Source of the DNA: WTFY01 sp965205685
GTDB lineage: Bacteria > Pseudomonadota > Gammaproteobacteria > UBA4575
Assembly: GCA_965205685.1 (NCBI GenBank)
Contig: OZ242174.1
Coordinates: forward strand, 1,785,000 to 1,848,999
Length of the DNA stretch: 64,000 nucleotides
Reading direction: 5' to 3'
The translations under genes and the position numbers were made by a program. The first letter of the stretch is position 1; every line of letters begins with the position of its first letter. Shown one piece after another: positions 27,644 through 36,718 of this stretch. The notes below the pieces were generated by a model. That model saw only the letters and a program-made list of their open reading frames with translations, had not been told where the DNA came from and ran no database searches.

Positions 27644-28213
27644 TCACACGATTTCATCTTCCAGCGTATACAGCTGGTAACGCACCTGTCCTGCCGTTTT
27701 CTCGCGGATGCAGGACAGGGAGCCTGGGAAGTCCAGGTTCCGATCGGCCGGGGACTCCACATAGACCCGGGCGTGCGGGCGCACCAGCCGGCGAGTGACC
27801 AGCACCGGCAATACCTGCCGGTCCAGACCTGTTGCAAAAGGAGGATCGAGGAACACGATATCAAACGGCTCTCTTGCCTGCCGCACATAGTCCAGAGCAT
27901 CTTGGCATACGATATCCACCTGCTGGGCCTGTAGGGCTTGTTTCTGCAACTCCAGCATTGCCACCACCGAAGCATTGCGATCCACCTGGGTGACATGCGA
28001 AGCCCCCCGGGAGGCCGCCTCAAACCCCAGCGCACCACTGCCGGCAAACAGGTCCAGACAGCGTGCACCCTCAATTTTGTCTGCCAGCCAGTTGAACAGG
28101 GTCTCGCGCACCCGGTCTGGAGTGGGCCGGATATCCGGGTTGTCTGCAAACTGGATGCGACGGCTGCGCCAAACGCCGCCGACGATGCGCAGACTATTCC
28201 TCTTCGGGACCAC
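27644..28213 (-). CDS. rsmD: 16S rRNA (guanine966-N2)-methyltransferase
   Basis: Methylates G966 of 16S rRNA. It has LRIVGGVWRSRRIQF at the N-terminus, the SAM motif CLDLFAGSGALGFEA, and the catalytic DPPF. The start is uncertain. The frame is open to 28294. A GTG at 28211-28213 gives a short extension. A GAAGAGG ribosome site (about 28204-28198) stands best for a CTG at 28190-28192, directly before the family N-terminus. All choices overlap or abut the end of the preceding M16 gene. Confidence 0.9.
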   Translation of the reverse strand: MVPKRNSLRIVGGVWRSRRIQFADNPDIRPTPDRVRETLFNWLADKIEGARCLDLFAGSGALGFEAASRGASHVTQVDRNASVVAMLELQKQALQAQQVDIVCQDALDYVRQAREPFDIVFLDPPFATGLDRQVLPVLVTRRLVRPHARVYVESPADRNLDFPGSLSCIREKTAGQVRYQLYTLEDEIV

Positions 28214-29522
28214 CAACGACAATCTTGACCATGCGGTCAGTGTGCAAATGTCGGCTGAACGCTGCCCGAACATCCTCCCGTGTGACCTCGGCAATGTGGG
28301 TGGTGAAGGTCTCGAGGTAGTCCAGAGGCAAGTCGTAGTACCCGATCAACGACAAATACGCAAGGATATCGCTGTTCTGGTCTATCCGTAACGGAAAACC
28401 GCCGATGATACTTTTCTTGGCGAGTTCCAGTTCTTCGTCGCTTGGGCCCTGGTCTACATAACCCTGAACCAGTTGCCCGGCCTGATCGAGTGCCATCTGG
28501 GCCTGATCGGCGCGTGTCTGCAAACCCAATATGAAAGGCCCCGGTTGCTGCAAGGGAAAAAAGTAACTGTACACGCTGTAGGATAGCCCCAGTTGCTTGC
28601 GAATCCTTTTCATCAAACGCGAGCTGAAACCGCCTCCGCCCAGGACATAATTGCCGGTATACAGGGCGAAATAATCCGGATCTCCCCGGGCAATGCCCAA
28701 CTGCCCCAGGTAGACATGCGACTGCAGGGACGGATAGGGAATAAACCTGTACTGGTCCTCTGTTGCAGGTTGCGGGGGTGGCGCAAGCACTGGCCGTGCG
28801 CCCCTGGGAAGATGGGATGCAATGTACTCGGAAATTCGGCGGGCCTGATCCGTATCCAAGTCTCCAACGATGGCAATTGTGGCATTTTCCGCAACCAGAT
28901 ATTGCCGCTGGAATGCCTCGACATCCGCCAGTGCAATAGCCTGCATGCTGCTCTCACTTCCCGAGACGGGCTGAGCGTAGGGATGAGTGCCGTATACAGC
29001 CTGGTAGAACGCCTTGCCGGCGATCCTGCCCGGACGTTGCTGCTCATCGCGAATTGCTGTGAGCGCCTGGTTCTTCAAACGCAGGAAGTCCTTTTGCGGA
29101 AAGTCGGGGCGGGTCAGGACCTCGACGAAGGTAGACAACGCCTGCTCAAGCAGTTTCTCCTCGGTCAGACTGCGCAAGCTGACTCTGGAATGGTCCCGAT
29201 TGACGTCGTACCCGTAGCGGGCGCCGACTTCTTCGAATCTCTCGGCCACCGCATCGGCATCCATGGCATCGGTACCGGCACTCAGGAGAGCATGTGTGAT
29301 CTGCGAGAGGCCGGCAAGTTCAGCGTCCCGGTCGCTGCCTGCACCAAAGGTCACGGCGATGTCCAGCATCGGCAACTCCGGGGCCGCCACAAACAGGGTG
29401 CGAACGGTGTCGCCACTGGTCCACTGCTCGATCGAAGGTGCAGCCAGGGCCTTTCCGAGCAGCGCCGCACAAAGCCATAGGGTGCAGCAGGCAGCTCTCA
29501 ATGATGTACTAGTGTGCAGCAT
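28194..29522 (-). CDS. M16 family peptidase-like protein, non-catalytic partner
   Basis: A 442-residue M16 (pitrilysin-fold) protein with a likely signal peptide (MLHTSTSLRAACCTLWLCAALLGKALA). The first-domain position that holds HxxEH in active members reads LSQITHALLSAG, so the zinc site is missing. Later domains (PFILGLQTRADQAQMAL, LRIDQNSDILAYLSLIGYY) are intact. It is paired with the active homologue upstream, overlapping it by 14 bases, and the two probably form a heterodimer in the periplasm. I chose the ATG at 29520-29522. Confidence 0.9.
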   Translation of the reverse strand: MLHTSTSLRAACCTLWLCAALLGKALAAPSIEQWTSGDTVRTLFVAAPELPMLDIAVTFGAGSDRDAELAGLSQITHALLSAGTDAMDADAVAERFEEVGARYGYDVNRDHSRVSLRSLTEEKLLEQALSTFVEVLTRPDFPQKDFLRLKNQALTAIRDEQQRPGRIAGKAFYQAVYGTHPYAQPVSGSESSMQAIALADVEAFQRQYLVAENATIAIVGDLDTDQARRISEYIASHLPRGARPVLAPPPQPATEDQYRFIPYPSLQSHVYLGQLGIARGDPDYFALYTGNYVLGGGGFSSRLMKRIRKQLGLSYSVYSYFFPLQQPGPFILGLQTRADQAQMALDQAGQLVQGYVDQGPSDEELELAKKSIIGGFPLRIDQNSDILAYLSLIGYYDLPLDYLETFTTHIAEVTREDVRAAFSRHLHTDRMVKIVVGGPEEE

Positions 29523-30879
29523 CGGATACCACAGCCGCACCGGTGTTCCCGTCGGCTTGCAGCGGCTCCAGTACGGACACGGTGAGGCGATCCTCGGTCA
29601 GGTAGGTGCGGGCCATCTGGCGCACCTGTTCGGCACTGATCGCATTGATGCGCTGGCTGTATTCGTCCATCACACGCCAGCCCAGTCCCGCCGATTCCAG
29701 CCGGCCAATTACACCGGCCTGTGCGCGGATGGAGTCCTGAGCATACACTTCGCTGGCGATGACCTGTGCCTTGACACGGGCGAGTTCCCGTTCACTGACC
29801 AGGTCTTCCTGCAGTGCCTGAATCTCGGCATAGAGGGCCTGCTCGACATCCTTCAGGCTGTGCTGTGGCGCAGGCGTGGCCTCCAGCAGGAACAGGGTGG
29901 GATAGCGGGCATACAGGCTGTATCCGGCACCTGCACTGGCGGCCAGTTCCATTTCCCGTACCAGGTGCTTGCTGAGCCGCGCGCTGCGGCCTCCGTCGAG
30001 CACACCAGACAGTACCGACAGGGCGTATGGTTCCCAGTCCTGTTCGGCCGTGGTCAGGCTCGGCGTCTTGTATCCCAACAGAATGTACGGCAGCTTGGCG
30101 ACGGCTTTCACCTTGATGCGGCGCAGCCCGCTCTGGACGGGCTCGACCCGCGGCTTGCTGTCGCGGATATGCCGGCGCTCAATGGTGCCAAAGTACGTGC
30201 GGGCTAAAGCAAACACGGTCTCGGGCTCGACGTCCCCCACCACTACCAGTGTGGCATTGTTGGGCGCATACCAGCGCTGATACCAACGGCTCAAGTCCTC
30301 GAGCTCGAGATGCTCCAGATCGTTCATCCATCCGATTACAGGATGGTGATACGGACTGCTGGTGAAAGCGGCTGCACTCAGTTGCTCGTAGACGAGTGCA
30401 TTCGGATCATCGTCGGTGCGCAAACGCCGCTCCTCCTTGACGACCTCGCGCTCGCTGATGAAATCATCCTGCGTGAGAATCAGGTTGACCATGCGGTCCG
30501 ACTCGATGTCGAAACTTACCTCCAGGTGATCGCGACCCATTACTTGAAAATAGGCGGTGTAGTCACGCCCGGTGAATGCATTGTCACGTGCGCCGATTTC
30601 CGCCAATGTCGATGTAAATTTCTCGGCAGAATATTTTTCCGTGCCCTTGAACATCATGTGTTCGAGCATGTGCGAAATTCCGGTGATGCCATTATGTTCC
30701 TGGGCAGATCCCACGCGGTACCAGATTTGGGAGACCACCACTGGTGCACGATGGTCTTCCTTGACAATGACTTTCAGTCCATTGTCCAGCACCATCTCGT
30801 GGGTATCGCTGGCACCTGCCTGTGCATGGCAAATGAGCGCCGCAGCCAGCCACAATCCGGCAATTTTGATTACATTCAT
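29509..30879 (-). CDS. M16 family zinc peptidase, catalytic
   Basis: A 456-residue pitrilysin-family metallopeptidase exported by an N-terminal signal (MNVIKIAGLWLAAALICHAQ). The inverted zinc motif HMLEHMMF is present, followed by the distal glutamate region; NATLVVVGDVEPE and RSARLSKHLV are further family segments. The start ATG at 30877-30879 is chosen because it gives a clean signal peptide. It is first in an M16-M16-rsmD-coaD-ggt run, divergent from ftsY by 93 bases. Substrates are probably small periplasmic peptides. Confidence 0.93.
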   Translation of the reverse strand: MNVIKIAGLWLAAALICHAQAGASDTHEMVLDNGLKVIVKEDHRAPVVVSQIWYRVGSAQEHNGITGISHMLEHMMFKGTEKYSAEKFTSTLAEIGARDNAFTGRDYTAYFQVMGRDHLEVSFDIESDRMVNLILTQDDFISEREVVKEERRLRTDDDPNALVYEQLSAAAFTSSPYHHPVIGWMNDLEHLELEDLSRWYQRWYAPNNATLVVVGDVEPETVFALARTYFGTIERRHIRDSKPRVEPVQSGLRRIKVKAVAKLPYILLGYKTPSLTTAEQDWEPYALSVLSGVLDGGRSARLSKHLVREMELAASAGAGYSLYARYPTLFLLEATPAPQHSLKDVEQALYAEIQALQEDLVSERELARVKAQVIASEVYAQDSIRAQAGVIGRLESAGLGWRVMDEYSQRINAISAEQVRQMARTYLTEDRLTVSVLEPLQADGNTGAAVVSDAAH

Positions 30880-30972
30880 AAATGACGAGTATAGGGGTGT
30901 TAGGATAAGCACCGCACTGGATGCATTGATGTATGATCAGCGAACCTTACTATAACTGTTTGCCCGAAATCC

Positions 30973-31890
30973 ATGCCTGAAACCGGAGTTTTTTCGCGAC
31001 TGCGCCAGGGCCTGCAAAAGACCAGGAATGCGCTGACCGCTGGCATCCCTGCGGCTGCGTGGCGGGACGACAGTGAGACCCTGCTCGCTGAACTGGAAGA
31101 CCGTTTGCTGCTCGCCGATGTAGGCATCGATACGACTACCCGGATCATCGACGACCTGAAATCACGCCTGCGTCGCAAGCACAGTGGAAAAGCCCAGGGG
31201 GCGGATGCACTGCTGCAGGAAAGCCTCGCGGAGATCATGTCAGCCTGCAACAAACCCCTGCTGACCCGTGGCAGCAAGCCCTTCACCATTCTGGTAGTCG
31301 GTATCAACGGTGCCGGCAAGACTACCACCATCGGCAAGATCGCCCACCGCCTGGTCGGACAGGATCAGACCGTGTTGCTGGCCGCCGGGGATACCTTCAG
31401 GGCGGCGGCGGTCGAACAGTTGCAATCCTGGGGTAAAAAAATCGAGGTGCCCGTGGTAGCGCAAAAAAGTGGCGCCGACAGTGCTGCTGTCGTATTCGAT
31501 GCATATCAGTCTGCGAAGGCACGCGGCATCGACGTGTTGATCGCTGATACTGCCGGGCGGCTGCATACCCAGCAGAACCTGATGGATGAACTGCTCAAGA
31601 TCAAGCGGGCTATGCAAAAAATCGACCCCGAGGCACCGCATGAGATCCTGCTGGTGCTGGAAGCCGGCACCGGACAAAATGCCCTGAAGCAGGCGCTCGG
31701 CTTTCACGAGGCACTGAACCTTACCGGCCTGTGCGTGACCAAGCTGGATGGTACGGCCAAGGGCGGCACCGTCATTGCCATCGCAGACAGGCTGGAGATT
31801 CCGATCCGCTATATTGGTGTGGGTGAGGGCATCGAGGACTTGCGCGTATTTGATGCCTACCGGTATGCCGAGGCCCTGTTGCATGCCTAG
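30973..31890 (+). CDS. ftsY: Signal recognition particle receptor
   Basis: SRP-GTPase that docks ribosomes making membrane proteins at the Sec machinery. A short N-domain helical bundle (about 1-85) leads into the G domain with GINGAGKTTTIGKIA (P-loop), DTFRAAAVEQL, DTAGRLHTQ and TKLDGTAKGG. The long acidic A-domain of E. coli FtsY is absent; the 305-residue form is common elsewhere. It starts a ftsY-ftsE-ftsX-rpoH cluster, standard in gammaproteobacteria. Confidence 0.97.
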   Translation: MPETGVFSRLRQGLQKTRNALTAGIPAAAWRDDSETLLAELEDRLLLADVGIDTTTRIIDDLKSRLRRKHSGKAQGADALLQESLAEIMSACNKPLLTRGSKPFTILVVGINGAGKTTTIGKIAHRLVGQDQTVLLAAGDTFRAAAVEQLQSWGKKIEVPVVAQKSGADSAAVVFDAYQSAKARGIDVLIADTAGRLHTQQNLMDELLKIKRAMQKIDPEAPHEILLVLEAGTGQNALKQALGFHEALNLTGLCVTKLDGTAKGGTVIAIADRLEIPIRYIGVGEGIEDLRVFDAYRYAEALLHA

Positions 31891-31917
31891 GCCGGAACTG
31901 GAGTCAGGCACGGATCG

Positions 31918-32589
31918 ATGATTGAGCTGCAGAACGTAACCAAACGATACCCGGGAAACCGTGAAGCCCTGACGCAACTGGACCTAGTGTTGGAACGTGG
32001 TGAAATGGCATTTCTCACCGGGCCATCGGGCGCAGGCAAAAGCACTCTGCTGAAGCTGGTTGCAGCCATCGAGCGCCCGACCCGGGGCCGGATCTTGATC
32101 AACCAGAAAAATATCACGCACATCCCCAAGCGCAAGATTCCCAACTTGCGAAGATTCATGGGGATCGTGTTCCAGGATCATCATTTGCTGTATGACCGCA
32201 GCGTCTTCGACAACGTGTCGCTGCCGCTGCAGATCGCAGGTTATGCACGGGCCGAGATCAGCCGCCGGGTGCGCGCTGCCCTGGACAAGGTGGCATTGCT
32301 GAACAAGGAAAAGGCCATGCCCATCACATTGTCTGGAGGAGAACAGCAGCGTGTCGGGATTGCACGTGCAGTAGTCCACAAACCGGCGATTTTGCTGGCC
32401 GATGAACCGACCGGCAACCTGGACCCGGGATTATCGGCCGAGATCATGCAACTCTTTTCCGAGTTCAACCAGGTCGGCGTCACGGTGCTGGTGGCCAGTC
32501 ATGACCTGGACCTGATTTCCCGCCTGGGCAAACGAATCATCCGCCTGCAAGGTGGACAATGTATCAACGGACAGGCACAGCTGGCCTGA
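31918..32589 (+). CDS. ftsE: Cell division ATP-binding protein
   Basis: ABC ATPase that with FtsX links the divisome to peptidoglycan hydrolase activation. It has Walker A GPSGAGKSTLL, signature LSGGEQQRVGIARA, Walker B ILLADEPTG and the H-loop ASHDLDL. The 223-residue length is normal. It is second in the ftsY-ftsE-ftsX group, 27 bases after ftsY. Confidence 0.97.
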   Translation: MIELQNVTKRYPGNREALTQLDLVLERGEMAFLTGPSGAGKSTLLKLVAAIERPTRGRILINQKNITHIPKRKIPNLRRFMGIVFQDHHLLYDRSVFDNVSLPLQIAGYARAEISRRVRAALDKVALLNKEKAMPITLSGGEQQRVGIARAVVHKPAILLADEPTGNLDPGLSAEIMQLFSEFNQVGVTVLVASHDLDLISRLGKRIIRLQGGQCINGQAQLA

Positions 32590-32626
32590 TGGCAGGTGAC
32601 ACGACAGTACAGACCTTGACAAGAAC

Positions 32627-33595
32627 ATGCAGGCATCCACACGCAGACCAATCCCGAACCGACCCAACTCCCTGACGCGCTTTCGCGCTCTGGTGCGTGA
32701 GCATCTGCGCAGCCTGGTGTTCAGCCTTGGCAAGCTGTACCGCCACCCGTTCGCATCGACGCTGACCATCCTAATGATCGCCGTGGCCCTGGCGCTGCCA
32801 GCCTGCATGTACCTGTTGCTGGACAACCTGCAGGCGGTTACCGAGAAATGGGACGACTCCGGACAAATCACGCTGTTCTTGAACGTGGACAGCAGCGAAG
32901 CCGAGATCGAGGCACTTCGCACCCGCCTGGTTGAACTCAAGGAGATCGAAAGCATCAGGTACGTATCTGCCCAACAGGCCCTGACGGAGTTTCGAAAACT
33001 CAGCAGGCTCGAATACCTGATCGAAGGGCTGGAGGAAAATCCACTGCCGCCCACCCTGACCCTGATCCCGTTTGAGCAAGCCAAGCAGGCCGGTCAACTG
33101 GACCGGCTGGTGCAGGATCTCGACACCTACCCGCAGGTCGAGCATGTGCAGCTCGACCTGCAATGGCTGCAGCGGCTGCAGGCCATCACCGGGGTGGTGC
33201 GCCGTGCGATCACGATACTGGGCATCACGCTGGCCATTTCCGTGCTGCTGGTGGTGGGCAACAGCATCCGCCTGGACATCGAGAATCGACGCGAGGAAAT
33301 CGAGGTCGCCAAGCTGATCGGCGCGACCAACCGCTTCGTGCGAAGGCCTTTCCTGTACGGCGGTATGTGGTATGGCCTGCTGGGGGGGAGCCTGGCACTG
33401 TTGCTGGTGCTGCTGGTGCTGTACGTCATCGAAGCGCCCGCACAGCATCTGATTGGACTGTACAACAGCAATTTCGAGCTGATTTTTCCGGATCTCAGGC
33501 AGGGCCTGGCCCTGATCGCGACCAGCATCGTGCTGGGACTGCTGGGTTCATGGCTGGCCGTCGGACGTCATATCGTGCGGATTGAACCCAGCTGA
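32627..33595 (+). CDS. ftsX: Cell division protein, ABC permease
   Basis: Four-helix membrane partner of FtsE. A cytoplasmic N-terminal region precedes TM1 (about residues 45-68). A periplasmic domain (about 70-195), which contacts hydrolase activators, follows, then three C-terminal helices. The conserved ANRRE-like stretch is IENRREEIEVAKLIGAT before the last helices. The 322-residue length is normal. It follows ftsE after 37 bases. Confidence 0.95.
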   Translation: MQASTRRPIPNRPNSLTRFRALVREHLRSLVFSLGKLYRHPFASTLTILMIAVALALPACMYLLLDNLQAVTEKWDDSGQITLFLNVDSSEAEIEALRTRLVELKEIESIRYVSAQQALTEFRKLSRLEYLIEGLEENPLPPTLTLIPFEQAKQAGQLDRLVQDLDTYPQVEHVQLDLQWLQRLQAITGVVRRAITILGITLAISVLLVVGNSIRLDIENRREEIEVAKLIGATNRFVRRPFLYGGMWYGLLGGSLALLLVLLVLYVIEAPAQHLIGLYNSNFELIFPDLRQGLALIATSIVLGLLGSWLAVGRHIVRIEPS

Positions 33596-33744
33596 GCTTC
33601 GGACCCGCTCGGAGGCAATGGCCAGTACCCCGGTATTCGACCCACCGAATCCGGCTGCGGCCGATCCTCATCAATCTCCTGCACACCACCGGTAAATGCA
33701 CGGCATATGCAACATAAACCACTGAATTTGAACAACTAAAAATA

Positions 33745-33771
33745 TTAGCACTCTATATAAAAGAGTGCTAA
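33745..33771. promoter_or_regulatory. CIRCE operator (HrcA site) upstream of rpoH
   Basis: TTAGCACTC (33745-33753), a 9-base spacer, then GAGTGCTAA (33763-33771): an exact match to the CIRCE inverted repeat with the canonical spacing, bound by the heat-shock repressor HrcA. It lies 54 bases before the chosen rpoH GTG, in an AT-rich segment that probably holds the promoter; I cannot assign -10 and -35 boxes with confidence. Confidence 0.92.
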
Positions 33772-33824
33772 TATAGCCCTGAAGAAGATTGAACAAACGC
33801 CCAACTGGGGAGAACCAGAGAACT

Positions 33825-34688
33825 GTGACGACCTCTATACAACCCTTGCAAGCTTCAACAGCGATATCCACCGCCAACCTGGACGGCTACATTGCCTCGA
33901 CGCTGCAGATCCCGGTGCTGAGCATGGAAGAGGAACATGCCCTGGCGCTGCGCCTGTATGAAGATAACGATCTGGATGCAGCACGCACTCTGATCATTCA
34001 CAACCTGCGGTTCGTGATTCATGTGGCGCGCGGGTACCTGGGATATGGTCTGCCGCTTGCTGATCTGGTTCAGGAGGGCAATGTCGGGCTGATGAAAGCC
34101 GTCAACCGCTTCAACCCGCACAAGGGTGTGCGCCTGGTCTCGTTTGCGGTGCACTGGATTCGTGCCGAGATCCATGAGTTCGTACTGCGAAACTGGCGCA
34201 TTGTCAAAGTTGCAACCACCAAGGCCCAGCGCAAGCTGTTCTTCAACTTGCGCAACTCCAAGAAACGCCTGGCCTGGCTGAATCAGGATGAGGTGGACAC
34301 GGTAGCCAAGGAACTGGGCGTCAAGCGAAGTGAAGTGGTGGAGATGGAAAAGCGGCTCAGCAATCACGACCTCGGTTTTGACCAGGATCATGATGAGCAC
34401 AAGGATGAGCCCGGTCACTTTGCACCGGCGGCCTACCTGAGCCATGAAGAAGACAACCCTGAACTGCAGGTCGAACACGAGGACTGGGAGTCCCATCAGG
34501 CACGGCAACTGCAAGCCGCACTGACCGTGCTGGATGAACGTAGCAGGGACATCATCACGCAGCGCTGGTTAAGTGAGAAGCGCTCCACCCTGCAGGATCT
34601 GGCTGCCAAGTACAAGGTCTCGGCAGAGCGCATACGTCAGCTGGAGAGCAACGCCATCCAGGCGCTCAGGGCTGCGGTCACTAGCTGA
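33825..34688 (+). CDS. rpoH: Heat-shock sigma factor sigma-32
   Basis: Sigma-70 family factor for heat-shock genes. It has region 2 with LVQEGNVGLMKAVNRF, the RpoH box QRKLFFNLRNSKKRL, and region 4 helix-turn-helix TLQDLAAKYKVSAERIRQLE. I favour the GTG at 33825 (MTTSIQPLQAST...), which fits family length (287 residues). A TTG at 33789 would add 12 residues. The coding region is ordinary but the upstream CIRCE element implies HrcA repression of the sigma factor itself. It follows ftsX as in other gammaproteobacteria. Confidence 0.95.
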   Translation: MTTSIQPLQASTAISTANLDGYIASTLQIPVLSMEEEHALALRLYEDNDLDAARTLIIHNLRFVIHVARGYLGYGLPLADLVQEGNVGLMKAVNRFNPHKGVRLVSFAVHWIRAEIHEFVLRNWRIVKVATTKAQRKLFFNLRNSKKRLAWLNQDEVDTVAKELGVKRSEVVEMEKRLSNHDLGFDQDHDEHKDEPGHFAPAAYLSHEEDNPELQVEHEDWESHQARQLQAALTVLDERSRDIITQRWLSEKRSTLQDLAAKYKVSAERIRQLESNAIQALRAAVTS

Positions 34689-34697
34689 TTCTCTTCG

Positions 34698-35738
34698 TCA
34701 GCGGCCCGCTTCGCTGTGGGCAAGATACAGCAGGGTCACCACGCTGAGCAGCAGCAGTGCCGCGCCACCGTTGTGCATGACGGCCACCGCGATCGGCAGG
34801 TGCAGCACGATATTCGATACCCCCAGCGTCAACTGACCCAACAGCAACAGCAAGGTCACGACACTGGCGATGCGCAGCGACGCGGTGGCATTGCTCGTGG
34901 TCAACAGGTAGATCAACAATACTAGCCAGTAGGCAGCCACCACGACTGCCATGTACCGATGACTCAGGTGAATGGCCGTACGCGCCGGGTTATCCAGCAC
35001 CCCGAACTCATAGTTGGTGCCGAGGCCACGCCAGAACACGAAACCTTCCTTGAAGTCCATGGGCGGCCACCACTGTCCTTGGCAGGTCGGAAAATCAATA
35101 CAGGCGAGCGCTGCGTAATTTGCACTGGTCCAGCCGCCCAGGATGATCTGTCCGATCAACAACAACAAGCCAACCACCAGCATCGGCAGTATTGCATGAC
35201 TGAGGCGCTGCCGGTAAATCAGCCGCTCGGTACCTGTATCCAGGTACGTCCACCACAGTAATGACAGCACGGCAAAACCGCCAATCAGATGCAGCATGAC
35301 GATCACCGGTTTGAGCAACAGGGTCACCGTCCACATCCCGAGCAGGGATTGAAAAATTACCAGGCCCACCAGAAATACCGGCAGGCCTACCGGCTGCCCC
35401 GCATCCTTGCGGTTACGCAGACCAATTACGGCGAGAACCACGATCAGAATGCCGAGCACACCCGCGAAATAGCGGTGAGCCATCTCTTTCCAGGCCTTGT
35501 CCGCTTCCACTGCACGCTGCGGGAAGGCACGGTTGGCCTGCAAGATTTCCTGCTCCGATTCCGGAACACCGAGCAGATGGCCGTAACATCCCGGCCAGTC
35601 CGGGCAACCCAGTCCTGCATCGGAAAGACGTACATAGGCACCCAGCACCACCACCACCAAAGCCAGTGTACAGCTGACCAGAGCCAGGGTCCGGAACCGG
35701 TTTCTGCGCTTATTGTCCATCTGACCTGTAACACTCAT
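34698..35738 (-). CDS. ctaA: Haem A synthase (COX15/CtaA family)
   Basis: Oxidises the methyl group of haem O to make haem A for cytochrome c oxidase. A 346-residue protein with about eight membrane helices; haem-ligand histidines are in EMAHRYFAG, MLHLIGGF, HLSHRYMAV and MHNGGAA. The N-terminal loop YVRLSDAGLGCPDWPGCYG is the family signature. No ctaB or cox genes are next to it. It converges with rpoH, with 9 bases between stops. Confidence 0.95.
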   Translation of the reverse strand: MSVTGQMDNKRRNRFRTLALVSCTLALVVVVLGAYVRLSDAGLGCPDWPGCYGHLLGVPESEQEILQANRAFPQRAVEADKAWKEMAHRYFAGVLGILIVVLAVIGLRNRKDAGQPVGLPVFLVGLVIFQSLLGMWTVTLLLKPVIVMLHLIGGFAVLSLLWWTYLDTGTERLIYRQRLSHAILPMLVVGLLLLIGQIILGGWTSANYAALACIDFPTCQGQWWPPMDFKEGFVFWRGLGTNYEFGVLDNPARTAIHLSHRYMAVVVAAYWLVLLIYLLTTSNATASLRIASVVTLLLLLGQLTLGVSNIVLHLPIAVAVMHNGGAALLLLSVVTLLYLAHSEAGR

Positions 35739-35830
35739 GCATATCTTCGGTCCTGAGTTTTTCTTGCTGCAGCTACCCCACCTGCCTCTGCAGATGAAGC
35801 CCTGTCATTTCGGCACCGCTCGCAAGCCGC

Positions 35831-36718
35831 CTACCGGTTCCTGCCTTGCAGCTGGTCGACCGGTATCCTGACCTCGTTGCCGTCTGCTGTTCCCGGAACA
35901 GGGTCCGCCGACTTGCGGGCATACCCGTAAATCACTTCGTAGCTTGCCGGAAGCATACCGTTGTCCAGACGATACTCTTCGTATGCCTGCACGAGCGTGC
36001 GGTATTTCTGTCTGCCCATCAGTCCTGGAGCCGTGGCATGCATGGAGCCAAATTTCCCACGGCTGCCGGTGTTTTTCAGATCCTGCAGCAACTGCGGCAG
36101 GGATTGATATTGAATATCGATCATCTCCATGTCAACGACCGGGTCCGCGAAATGTTCTGCTAGCAGCATGTCTCCGATATGGTGCATGTCGAAAAACTCG
36201 TGCACATGCCGGTAATCGTCCAGTCTTGCAAAACTATCACGCAACTGGTGCAGGGTATCCGGCCCGAATGTGGAAAATATCAGCACACCTTCGATGCGCA
36301 GCACTCGTATGCATTCGGAAAATACCTGCGGCAGGTTCACACACCACTGAAACGTTGAAGAAGAGAAAATCAGGTCGACCGACCCGTTCGCAAAAGGCAA
36401 CTGTTCGGCATCATTGCATACCAGTGCGCCCGTGTACCGAGCATCGTGATGTTGGCGACACCACAACAGCATGGGCAAGGCAAGGTCACAAGCGACCATC
36501 GAACTGTTTGGAAAACGCGAGGCAAGGCCCTTCAGGCTGCGGCCGGTTGCGGTTCCGACATCGAGCACACGCCGAGGTTGCAGCTTGAGCATGTCCACGC
36601 GTTCAAGGGTACGCTCACACACTTCGCGTTGCAGCACTGCCGCAGTATCATAACTGGCGGCAGCGTTCGAGAAATCATCGCGTACACGCTGCTTTTTTAT
36701 GTCCGTATGCTCACTCAT
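35831..36718 (-). CDS. bioC: Malonyl-ACP O-methyltransferase
   Basis: Methylates malonyl-ACP (or CoA) to start pimelate synthesis for biotin. It has VRDDFSNAAASYDTAAVLQ at the N-terminus, the SAM motif VLDVGTATGRSLKGLA and the family segment FSSSTFQWCVNLPQVF. The 295-residue length is within range. It overlaps bioH by 8 bases, so bioH-bioC form an operon. Other bio genes are outside the window. Confidence 0.92.
   Translation of the reverse strand: MSEHTDIKKQRVRDDFSNAAASYDTAAVLQREVCERTLERVDMLKLQPRRVLDVGTATGRSLKGLASRFPNSSMVACDLALPMLLWCRQHHDARYTGALVCNDAEQLPFANGSVDLIFSSSTFQWCVNLPQVFSECIRVLRIEGVLIFSTFGPDTLHQLRDSFARLDDYRHVHEFFDMHHIGDMLLAEHFADPVVDMEMIDIQYQSLPQLLQDLKNTGSRGKFGSMHATAPGLMGRQKYRTLVQAYEEYRLDNGMLPASYEVIYGYARKSADPVPGTADGNEVRIPVDQLQGRNR

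Noticed and set aside
33728..33759. TTGAAC and TATATA as the rpoH promoter
   Set aside because: The spacing is 20 bases, too long for a normal sigma-70 promoter; boxes left unassigned.
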